From Orenia metallireducens (GTDB taxonomy: Bacteria; Bacillota; Halanaerobiia; Halobacteroidales; Halobacteroidaceae): a DNA stretch of 63,957 nt. The notes beneath the pieces were generated by a model. That model was not told the origin of the DNA and searched no databases. It worked only from the letters and a program-made list of their open reading frames with translations. How positions within the stretch are numbered: position 1 is the stretch's first letter; every line of letters starts with the position of its first letter. Location of the stretch: contig NZ_PVNB01000022.1 of NCBI RefSeq assembly GCF_003001995.1, positions 1 to 63,957 on the forward strand. Direction: 5' to 3'. Below are positions 17,909 to 24,928 of this stretch, in pieces. Both the position numbers and the translations under genes were made by a program.

Positions 17909-18232
17909 TTATCTTCTCCTTCTATCACGGTCCCAATCTCTGTCACGGTCCCAATCTCTATCACGGTCCCAATCTCTGTCACGGTCCCAATCTCTGTCAC
18001 GGTCCCAATCTCTATCATGGTCCCAATCTCTGTCACGGTCCCAATCTCTATCATGGTCCCAATCTCTGTCACGATCCCAATCTTTGTCACGATCCCAATC
18101 TCTGTCACGGTCCCAATCTCTGTCACGGTCCCAATCTCTGTCACGATCCCAATCTTTGTCACGGTCCCAGTCTCTGTCACGGTCCCATCTATCTCTGTCT
18201 CGTCTACCTCTATCTCTGCGATATCTTCCCAT
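17909..18232 (-). CDS. Asp-Arg-Asp-Arg-Asp-Trp hexapeptide repeat protein (candidate spore-coat protein)
   Basis: A 107-residue protein made almost only of D, R and W. After [16 protein letters not shown] come 14 hexapeptides of the form D-R/H-D-R/K-D-W and a basic tail DRDRRRR. The DNA is an 18-bp tandem repeat with silent and conservative variation, so the frame is under some selection. The minus frame is chosen because AAAGGAGGG lies seven bases before its ATG; the open plus-strand frames have no ribosome site. A sigma-K-like promoter (18264-18272 with GT at 18290) lies just upstream, and the gerK operon is the next locus. No family was recognised. A coat or condensate-forming polyampholyte is inference. 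Confidence 0.72.
   Translation of the reverse strand: MGRYRRDRGRRDRDRWDRDRDWDRDKDWDRDRDWDRDRDWDRDRDWDRDKDWDRDRDWDHDRDWDRDRDWDHDRDWDRDRDWDRDRDWDRDRDWDRDRDWDRDRRRR
17926..18195. repeat. 18-bp in-frame tandem repeat
   Basis: About 14-15 copies of the unit GGTCCCAATCTCTGTCAC read on the plus strand, with point variants (TATCATGG, CACGATCC, AATCTTTG). There are no spacers, so this is not a CRISPR array. It encodes the DRDRDW repeats on the minus strand. Copy number is expected to vary between strains by slippage. Confidence 0.92.
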
Positions 18233-18263
18233 TAACGTTCCCTCCTTTCATCTCTTTTGTTAT

Positions 18264-18291
18264 TATAATATGGAAAACGATTAAAAAATGT
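18264..18291 (-). promoter_or_regulatory. Sigma-K-like promoter of the repeat gene
   Basis: On the minus strand AC is followed by 17 bases and then CATATTATA, matching the Bacillus sigma-K pattern AC-N16/17-CATANNNTA. The transcript would start about 25 bases before the gene. The motif is short and could arise by chance in AT-rich DNA. Confidence 0.45.
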
Positions 18292-18528
18292 TAACATATA
18301 AACCAATATTTACATTAAAATCAATTTTATAAATTGATAAAGTAGTGTGTGCCTGAGCAATATAGAGGCAATTTTTACAGAATATTAGTTAGAGATGAAG
18401 AATAAGTCTTTATTTTTAGCTATGCATTTTTATAGATAATAATTATCTTAGATATGTAAATAATAGTGGTATGATCTAAATACTAACTAGTATATTTACA
18501 TCTTGTGATAATAGAAAAACTGATACAG

Positions 18529-18669
18529 TATAGAAATATTACGACACTTTGCAACTAAGTATAAGGCTAAGATTAAGTTTGAGTAAATCATAAAAACACT
18601 GCTTAAACTATCCTTAGACTTATACTTAATCTTATACTTAAACTCAAAAAGTGTCGCAATATACTCATA
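18529..18669. repeat. Dispersed hairpin element, copy 3
   Basis: This is the best-preserved ends pair: TATAGAAATATTACGACACT on the left and AGTGTCGCAATATACTCATA on the right, self-complementary over about 22 bases with few mismatches. The interior is also a long imperfect hairpin (AAGTATAAGGCTAAGATTAA against ACTTATACTTAATCTTATAC). It sits in the gap before gerKA. Confidence 0.78.
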
Positions 18670-18753
18670 AAAAGACACTATTTATATTGAAAATTAACCA
18701 AGATAACAGGCTATATTTAATTGATAATATATTAAATGGAGGATTTTTCAATA

Positions 18754-20322
18754 ATGATATTAGATAAATTAAAAAATATATTTGGAATTAAAAATAAAGA
18801 GCAGAAGATAGATGATATAGTATCTGCTAAAGTAATCGCTATATCTAAATCTCTACATAAGAATAAGAACTCCTTAGAGAAGATATTTTCAAAAAGTGAT
18901 GATTTAATCTATAGAAAGATTTATTTAGAAAATAGCAATACTTCTTTATTATTGGTATGCATCGATGGAATGGTGGAAAGAGATTTAATTGCTGATCATA
19001 TATTAACTCCTCTACAACTAGAAGATAATAAGGGAGATATTACAATTAATTTAGAAAAAATCAAGGAAAAGCTAATAACCACTTTAGAAGTAGAAATAAG
19101 TAAGGGTTTTCAACAATTGACACGTTCTTTATTATCAGGCAATACCTTGTTATTTATTGAAGGGTATAAGCAGGCTCTGATGATTGGGACAACAGGATGG
19201 GAGGCAAGGAGTATAGAATCTCCTGCGTCTGAAGAGACTATTGGAGGTTCCCGGGAAGGTTTTATAGAATCAATCAAAACCAATATATCTTTGATTAGAA
19301 AAAGAATCAAAACCCCTAAATTAGCAGTAGAATTATTAGAAGTAGGTCGTAAAACAAGGACAAATATAGCTCTTGTCTATCTTAAAGGTGTGATTAATCA
19401 TGAATTAGTTGGTGAGGTCAGAAATAGGATTGAAGAGATCGATACTGATGGTATAGTAGGTAGTTCTCAAATAGAACAATTAATTGAGAATCATAAATGG
19501 AGCATATTTCCTCAGATTATGTCAACAGAAAGAGTTGATAAGACTGTAGGTAGTATATTAGAAGGAAGGATTACTATTATTGTAGATGGGACTCCCTTTG
19601 TCTTAATTGCACCAGTAACCTTTGCTACCTTTCTAAATAGTCCTGATGATTACTATGAAAGAAGTATTACTAGTTCTGCTATGCGGGTTGTCAGATATAT
19701 CAGTTATGTTTTAACAACGACTCTTCCTGCTCTTTATCTAGCTTTAACAGCGTATCATCCTGGAATGATACCAACTCCTTTAGTTCTAACAATTACAGAA
19801 AGTAGAATGGGATTGCCTTTTCCTACTATTGTAGAGGTTTTAATCATGGAGTTTACCTTAGAGATCTTAACAGAAGCGAGTATCAGATTACCTAGACCTA
19901 TTGGACAAGCAGTGAGTATTGTAGGAGGTTTGGTAATTGGTCAAGCGGCTGTACAGGCAGGAATCGTTAGTCCTTTAATTATTATTGTAGTCTCATTAAC
20001 TGCTTTAACCTCTTTTGTAATTCCTGTGTATAGCTTTACCCTAAGTAATAGGTTAATCAGATTTCCTTTAATAATTATGGGAGGTTTAGCAGGGTTATAT
20101 GGTATCTTTATGGGTTGGATCTTTATATTAATTCATCTTGCTTCCATAGAGAGTTTTGGGGTAAGATATCTTGGTGATTTTTCTCCTTATAAGCTAGAGC
20201 ATTTAAAAGATACTATTATTAAAGTACCACAGGGTTGGATGACCCAACGACCTGAGATATTAAATGTGGAAGATACTAAAAAACAAGATATCGAAAAGGC
20301 TAGGATGATAGTTGATGAGTAG
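18754..20322 (+). CDS. gerKA: Spore germination protein, GerA family A subunit
   Basis: A 522-residue membrane protein of the GerAA/GerKA family. The N-terminal cytoplasmic half of about 250 residues contains LLVCIDGMVERDLI, GNTLLFIEG and ESPASEETIGGSREGF, the family hallmark. The C-terminal half has about five TM segments with TESRMGLPFPTIVEVL and IGQAVSIVGGLVIGQAAVQA. With the B and C subunits it forms the germinant receptor in the spore inner membrane. An upstream in-frame ATG at 18736 precedes the RBS; GGAGG (18738-18742) points to ATG 18754. The stop overlaps the start of the B gene. The K-type symbol is by resemblance only. Confidence 0.9.
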   Translation: MILDKLKNIFGIKNKEQKIDDIVSAKVIAISKSLHKNKNSLEKIFSKSDDLIYRKIYLENSNTSLLLVCIDGMVERDLIADHILTPLQLEDNKGDITINLEKIKEKLITTLEVEISKGFQQLTRSLLSGNTLLFIEGYKQALMIGTTGWEARSIESPASEETIGGSREGFIESIKTNISLIRKRIKTPKLAVELLEVGRKTRTNIALVYLKGVINHELVGEVRNRIEEIDTDGIVGSSQIEQLIENHKWSIFPQIMSTERVDKTVGSILEGRITIIVDGTPFVLIAPVTFATFLNSPDDYYERSITSSAMRVVRYISYVLTTTLPALYLALTAYHPGMIPTPLVLTITESRMGLPFPTIVEVLIMEFTLEILTEASIRLPRPIGQAVSIVGGLVIGQAAVQAGIVSPLIIIVVSLTALTSFVIPVYSFTLSNRLIRFPLIIMGGLAGLYGIFMGWIFILIHLASIESFGVRYLGDFSPYKLEHLKDTIIKVPQGWMTQRPEILNVEDTKKQDIEKARMIVDE

Positions 20323-21403
20323 AGAGTTAGAGAGTATCAATATCTGTTCCTTTATTATCCATGGAATGATCAGTATTAGGCTTTTAAGTATACCAAGGGC
20401 TATTGTAGAGTATGCAGAGAATGATAGTTGGATATCAGTATTAATTATGGGGGGATATGCTTTATTAATAGGTTATTTATTTTATTGGTTAGGACTTAGA
20501 TATAAAAGTCTTACTTTTTCTCAGATTTGTGAAAAAGTATATGGAAAGTTTTTTGGTAAAATTATCATCCTTGGAATTGCTATTTATACTATAATCTCTT
20601 TTAGTTTGGGAATCAGACTTTTTACCGATGGTATCCGAATCTTTCTATTGGATACAACACCAATAATATTTATAATAACTATTATGATATTAGCCTGTCT
20701 ATATTGCTTATTAAAAGGAGTTAGAACAATTAGTATTATTTTAGATATGCTATTGCCACTGATATTAGCTTTTATCTTACTTTTGGTTTTCTTGTCTTTA
20801 AAGAATGTTAAATTTATTCATTTAAGACCTTTCTTTTATGGGGGAGTTAAACCAATCTTACAGGGTGCTCGTGAGATGGCAGATCCTTTTTTAACAGTAG
20901 GAATTATTGGCTATGTGCTACCTTATTTTAAAAATTTTAAAAAGATGAAAAAATGGATAGCAATTAGTGTTAGCATCAGTGTAGCTGTATATACTATAAT
21001 TTTATTGCTGTGTATTATGGCCTTTGGTAGTACTGAAATCAAGTATTTAATCTTTCCCACTATCACTTTATCTAAATCAATAATGCTAGAAAGCAATATT
21101 CTAGAGAGGGCTGAAAGTTTATATATGGCAGCCTGGATTCCTATTACCTTTAGTACTTTATTATTATTTTACCTAGCTTCTACCCTTAATTTAAAGGCAT
21201 TTTTTAATACAAAAAAGGATAGAGTTATTATTTTCAGTCAAGTTCCGTTATTTTTAGTGCTAGCTTTATATCCTGATAATATTTCAGAAGTATTTTATCT
21301 TATCGGTTGGAATGAAGATTTGGGACAGTTATTAATATTTTTAATAGTTCCTTTAACAGCAATGATTGAATTTTTTAAGGAAAGGAGGAAAAATTTAAAA
21401 TGA
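20315..21403 (+). CDS. gerKB: Spore germination protein, GerA family B subunit
   Basis: A 362-residue integral membrane protein with about ten TM segments, in the endospore germination permease branch of the APC superfamily. ISIRLLSIPRAIVEYAENDS near the N-terminus is the typical first segment. It likely binds the germinant. ATG 20315 lies inside the last codons of gerKA, and the end overlaps the gerKC start by four bases (ATGA type), so the three genes are translationally coupled. An alternative TTG lies one codon upstream. Confidence 0.9.
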   Translation: MSRELESINICSFIIHGMISIRLLSIPRAIVEYAENDSWISVLIMGGYALLIGYLFYWLGLRYKSLTFSQICEKVYGKFFGKIIILGIAIYTIISFSLGIRLFTDGIRIFLLDTTPIIFIITIMILACLYCLLKGVRTISIILDMLLPLILAFILLLVFLSLKNVKFIHLRPFFYGGVKPILQGAREMADPFLTVGIIGYVLPYFKNFKKMKKWIAISVSISVAVYTIILLLCIMAFGSTEIKYLIFPTITLSKSIMLESNILERAESLYMAAWIPITFSTLLLFYLASTLNLKAFFNTKKDRVIIFSQVPLFLVLALYPDNISEVFYLIGWNEDLGQLLIFLIVPLTAMIEFFKERRKNLK

Positions 21404-22638
21404 AATTTTTATTAAGTAGATACTCTAAGCTATTTCTATCTTTATTATTTATAATTATCATGATAGGATGCTGGGATTATAAAGAGATTGAAAATAGAGG
21501 ATATGTTTTAGGAATAGCTATAGATAAGCCTAAGCCACTTCCTAAGGGCTATGAAAATGACCAATCCTATCAAGAGGAGAAAAAATTAGAAAGGATGGAA
21601 TTACAACAAGGAGAGCCTAGATATGCCTATACTATTCAAATTCCGATTCTGCCCAAGGCGCAAGTTAAGCCTATCGGTGGAGGAGGAGGAGGGGGAGGGG
21701 CAGAAAGCTCTAGATCATGGGATTTAACTTTATTAGGTAATTCTTTTTTTGAAGCAAATCGAGAATTTTCTACTAGATTAAATTATGCTCCCTTCTATGA
21801 ACATCTAAAAGTTATTATTATTAATGAAAAAGTTGCTAGAGAGGGAATTATACCTCCTTTAGATATGATTCTACGGGATCCTGAAATGAGAAGAAGGACT
21901 AAAGTTTTTGTTACATCTGAAGAGGCACATAAGATCTTAGATGTTACACCAAGAATAGATGACTATGCTGCTATGTACTTAGCAGATCTTCCTCGAAATG
22001 CTACTAAAACCTCTAGAATGCCTCATATTACAGATTTGGGAGAGGTTGCAGAGAGTCTACATGGACAGGTGGATTTTGGCTTGCCAATAGTTATTTCTAC
22101 CAGTGATGAGATTAAGATAATAGGAGCAGCAGCTTTTAAAGGAGACAAGATGGTAGGAAGATTAAGTGGAATTCAGACTATTTATGCTAAATGGATTAGA
22201 GATGCAATTAAGGGTGGAGTTATTGTAATCAAAGCACGTCATAATCCTAATATTTTACTAACCTTAGAGCTAAAAAAAGTAAAGACAAAGCTAAGACCAA
22301 TTGTAGATGGTGATAATGTTAAAATATTAATTAAATCTAAGGCTGTAATTAACTTAGCTGAAGAATCAGAAACTCGTTATAAAGATGCTTTAAAGCAAGA
22401 TTTTATAAAAAATATAGAGCAAGGAGCAAAGGATGAAATTGAAAGTAATATTAAAGAAACAATTAAATATGTTCAACAGGAGTTAGGAGCTGATATATTT
22501 CATTTTAAGGTTATCTTACAAAAATTTGCACCAAAGACTTGGGAGCAGGTAGAAGATGATTGGTATGAAGTCTTTAGAAATTTGGATATTGTAGTTGATG
22601 TAGATGTTGAGTTAGAGTATATTGGAACTGTAAAGTAA
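21400..22638 (+). CDS. gerKC: Spore germination lipoprotein, GerA family C subunit
   Basis: A 412-residue lipoprotein with lipobox MIGC and the family start CWDYKEIENRGYVLGIAID. The remainder follows the Ger(x)C pattern (PFYEHLKVIIINEKVAREG, then RDPEMRRRTKVFV, and a C-terminal domain with WEQVEDDWYEVFRN). Odd feature: a run of eight Gly codons at 21676-21700 (PIGGGGGGGG), encoded by a purine-rich slippery tract, within a surface loop. RBS AAGGAGG precedes the ATG. It completes the germinant receptor operon. Confidence 0.9.
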   Translation: MKFLLSRYSKLFLSLLFIIIMIGCWDYKEIENRGYVLGIAIDKPKPLPKGYENDQSYQEEKKLERMELQQGEPRYAYTIQIPILPKAQVKPIGGGGGGGGAESSRSWDLTLLGNSFFEANREFSTRLNYAPFYEHLKVIIINEKVAREGIIPPLDMILRDPEMRRRTKVFVTSEEAHKILDVTPRIDDYAAMYLADLPRNATKTSRMPHITDLGEVAESLHGQVDFGLPIVISTSDEIKIIGAAAFKGDKMVGRLSGIQTIYAKWIRDAIKGGVIVIKARHNPNILLTLELKKVKTKLRPIVDGDNVKILIKSKAVINLAEESETRYKDALKQDFIKNIEQGAKDEIESNIKETIKYVQQELGADIFHFKVILQKFAPKTWEQVEDDWYEVFRNLDIVVDVDVELEYIGTVK

Positions 22639-22757
22639 TTATAGGTTTTAGATATTAAATAATATGTTTTTTATAATTATGAACTTTAGAATATTTTGAA
22701 TAGTAAAGGATGAACAAAAGCAAATTAAATTATAATCAATTCCATTTCTTAAAATAA

Positions 22758-22786
22758 TTGCAGGTACGGATAATATACTATATAAT
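22758..22786 (+). promoter_or_regulatory. Promoter of the NADH oxidase gene
   Basis: TTGCAG (22758-22763) and a perfect TATAAT (22781-22786) with a 17-base spacer, about 40 bases before the gene. Confidence 0.6.
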
Positions 22787-22827
22787 ATTAATAGTAGTAA
22801 TTCCTATTATTTAAAGGAGGGTTATTA

Positions 22828-24156
22828 ATGAAGATAGCAGTTATAGGGTGTACCCATGCAGGTACTGCTGCGATAGTCAATGCAGCTAAGTTATACCCAC
22901 AAGCAGAGATAACCGTTTATGAAAGAAATGATAATATCTCATTTCTATCTTGTGGAATAGCATTATATGTTGGTGGTATAGTAAAAGATGTAGAAGGACT
23001 ATTTTATTCCTCTCCAGAGGAGTTAGCTAATTTGGGAGTTAAGACAAAGATGGGTCATGATGTACTGAATGTGGATATAGATAATAAGCAACTTAAGGTT
23101 AAGGATTTGGATAGTGGAGAAGAGTTTGAGGATGGTTTTGATAAACTGATTATCACAACAGGGTCTTGGCCAATTATTCCTAAATTAGAAGGTATAGATC
23201 TGGACAATATAGTCTTATCTAAGAACTTCTATCATGCAAATGATATTATTGAAAAGGCCAAAAATACTAAGAATATAGTGGTAGTAGGTGCTGGATATAT
23301 AGGTGTTGAATTAGTAGAATCCTTTGAACGAAATGGTAAGAATGTGACCTTAATAGATATGGAGGATCGAATTTTAAATAAGTATTTAGACCAAGAGTAT
23401 ACTGATGTTGCTGAACAGTCCTTTAGAGAGCACGGAGTTACCTTAGCCTTGGGTGAAACTGTTAATAAATTTGAAGGTAGTGAAGGTAAGGTTTCAAAGG
23501 TAGTTACAGATAAAGGAGAATATGAAGCTGATTTAGTAATTATGTGTATTGGTTTTAAACCAAATACAGAGTTATTTAAAGGGCAGATTGATATGTTAGA
23601 TGATGGTGCAATTATAGTTGATAACTACATGCGTACTAGCAAAGAAGATGTATTTGCAGCAGGGGACTGTTGTGCTGTTAGATATAACCCTACAGAGGAG
23701 TATCGCTATATTCCATTAGCTACAAATGCAGTCCGGATGGGAACATTAGTTGCTAGAAACTTGGTAGAAGAGAGAACAAAGTATATGGGAACTCAAGGTA
23801 CTTCAGGTATTAAGATATATAATCACAATATTGCCGCTACAGGGCTAACAGAGCTTTCAGCTAAAGAGGCAGGGCTTGAAGTAGAAACAGTAACGGTTAC
23901 AGATAATTATCGCCCTGAATTTATGCCTACATATGATGAGGCCATCTTAAAGGTTGTCTATGAGAAAGATTCTAAAAGAATTGTAGGAGCTCAGCTGATG
24001 TCAGAGACAGATTTAACTCAATCTATCAATACAATGTCAGTGGTAATTCAAAATAAGATGACTATAGATGAGTTAGCCTTTGTTGACTTCTTCTTCCAGC
24101 CTCACTTCAATAAGCCATGGAACCTACTTAACTTAGCAGGATTGAATGCTGAGTAA
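22828..24156 (+). CDS. nox: FAD-dependent NADH oxidase / CoA-disulfide reductase family
   Basis: A 442-residue flavoprotein. The N-terminal FAD motif is IAVIGCTHAGTAA. FLSCGIALYVGG carries the single redox Cys near 42 that defines the Nox/CoADR group. The NADH-binding motif is VVVGAGYIGVELVE. VFAAGDCCAV is the second FAD contact, and the C-terminal dimerisation domain has HNIAATGLTE and FFFQPHFNKPWN. It likely reduces O2 to water with NADH, protecting an anaerobe from oxygen; reduction of CoA disulfide or polysulfide is the alternative. RBS AAAGGAGGG is seven bases before ATG. Monocistronic, with its own promoter and terminator. Confidence 0.9.
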   Translation: MKIAVIGCTHAGTAAIVNAAKLYPQAEITVYERNDNISFLSCGIALYVGGIVKDVEGLFYSSPEELANLGVKTKMGHDVLNVDIDNKQLKVKDLDSGEEFEDGFDKLIITTGSWPIIPKLEGIDLDNIVLSKNFYHANDIIEKAKNTKNIVVVGAGYIGVELVESFERNGKNVTLIDMEDRILNKYLDQEYTDVAEQSFREHGVTLALGETVNKFEGSEGKVSKVVTDKGEYEADLVIMCIGFKPNTELFKGQIDMLDDGAIIVDNYMRTSKEDVFAAGDCCAVRYNPTEEYRYIPLATNAVRMGTLVARNLVEERTKYMGTQGTSGIKIYNHNIAATGLTELSAKEAGLEVETVTVTDNYRPEFMPTYDEAILKVVYEKDSKRIVGAQLMSETDLTQSINTMSVVIQNKMTIDELAFVDFFFQPHFNKPWNLLNLAGLNAE

Positions 24157-24210
24157 TTTGCTGACTTAGAGGTTGATGTAGCTTTTAATAAAATTAAATT
24201 ATTAAACTTT

Positions 24211-24241
24211 GAGCATTCCTTTAAAGGGGTGCTCTTTTTTT
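24211..24241 (+). terminator. Terminator after nox
   Basis: GAGCA-TTCC-TTTAAA-GGGG-TGCTC hairpin followed by a T7 run. Confidence 0.85.
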
Positions 24242-24274
24242 AATTTAATAGTTTTTACTGGTGAGCTGATGTAA

Positions 24275-24613
24275 TATAGAGATATTAAGACACTTTCGTA
24301 TCTTAGTTGACAGTGCACAGTTGACGGTTGATAGTTAAAGGGCTTTAAAGATTTTTATACTGAAGAAAATTATTATTTGAACGAAGCAAAAATTGAATTA
24401 AAATTTAAATTTAATCAAAATCTTAACTAGAGAGAGTTTAATTTTCTTCTAGACCGGGCTGTTTTGCCACGGAAGGTTCTGTGAACCTGTAGGTTTGGTG
24501 ACTTTTAGGTCAATGCTAAAAGTCACTCGGGAAAAAGCTGATAATCTTTCCCGAAAAATATTTTAATAATTTTGTTCACTTTTAAAAAGTGAACAGTGTT
24601 GCAATATACCTAT
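24275..24613. repeat. Dispersed hairpin element, copy 4, carrying a nested second element
   Basis: The ends TATAGAGATATTAAGACACT and AGTGTTGCAATATACCTA match the family. The interior (about 24340-24540) is a different dispersed element that recurs inverted at 39540-39746 (GAACGAAGCAA, AGTTTAATTTTCTTCTAGAC and a TGACTTTTAG/CTAAAAGTCA hairpin). Copy 4 is thus an element within an element. Confidence 0.65.
24340..24537 (+). repeat. Nested dispersed structured element (forward copy)
   Basis: Order of blocks: CTTTAAAG, AATTATTATTTGAACGAAGC, an AT-rich stretch, AGAGAGTTTAATTTTCTTCT then AGAC, and a hairpin TGACTTTTAG-GTCAATG-CTAAAAGTCA (24499-24525). The inverted copy at 39540-39746 has the same blocks with compensatory changes in the hairpin. 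Confidence 0.65.
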
Positions 24614-24732
24614 TAACCGTCATTTCCATTATTAGAAAATATTAAACTGAAAAAATTTTCATAGACGAAAGAAAGGATAATCAAATCATAGAGTAGAATA
24701 TTAAGACTAGCAAAGGATTGCTATATTATTTC

Positions 24733-24746
24733 AGAAAACGTTTTCA
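24733..24746 (+). promoter_or_regulatory. cre-like (CcpA) operator upstream of the amylase
   Basis: AGAAAACGTTTTCA matches 13 of 14 positions of the cre consensus TGWAANCGNTNWCA and contains the palindrome GAAAACGTTTTC. It lies about 180 bases before the amylase start. A LacI-family operator other than CcpA is possible. Confidence 0.6.
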
Positions 24747-24928
24747 CAATATCTTCTTAGATAGATACTGATATAAATTTAATAAGAGTAAGATAGTAGT
24801 TACTTTTGTTGGATTTTATATATTAATGAGTAAGTTTTATAAGCTATTAAAATAGACTAACTTGTATAAGAACCTATAAGGCTATCTATTATGAAATTTA
24901 CTTAAAATGGCTCAAGGAGGTTATATTA

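Noticed and set aside
17926-18195. CRISPR array
   Set aside because: The 18-bp units abut each other without spacers and keep an open coding frame; no cas gene is in the window.
17864-18284. Open plus-strand frames over the 18-bp repeat (PISVTV and SQSLSR repeats)
   Set aside because: They are open only because the repeat has no stop in those frames. They lack an RBS; the minus-strand frame has AAAGGAGGG at the right distance and a promoter-like motif.
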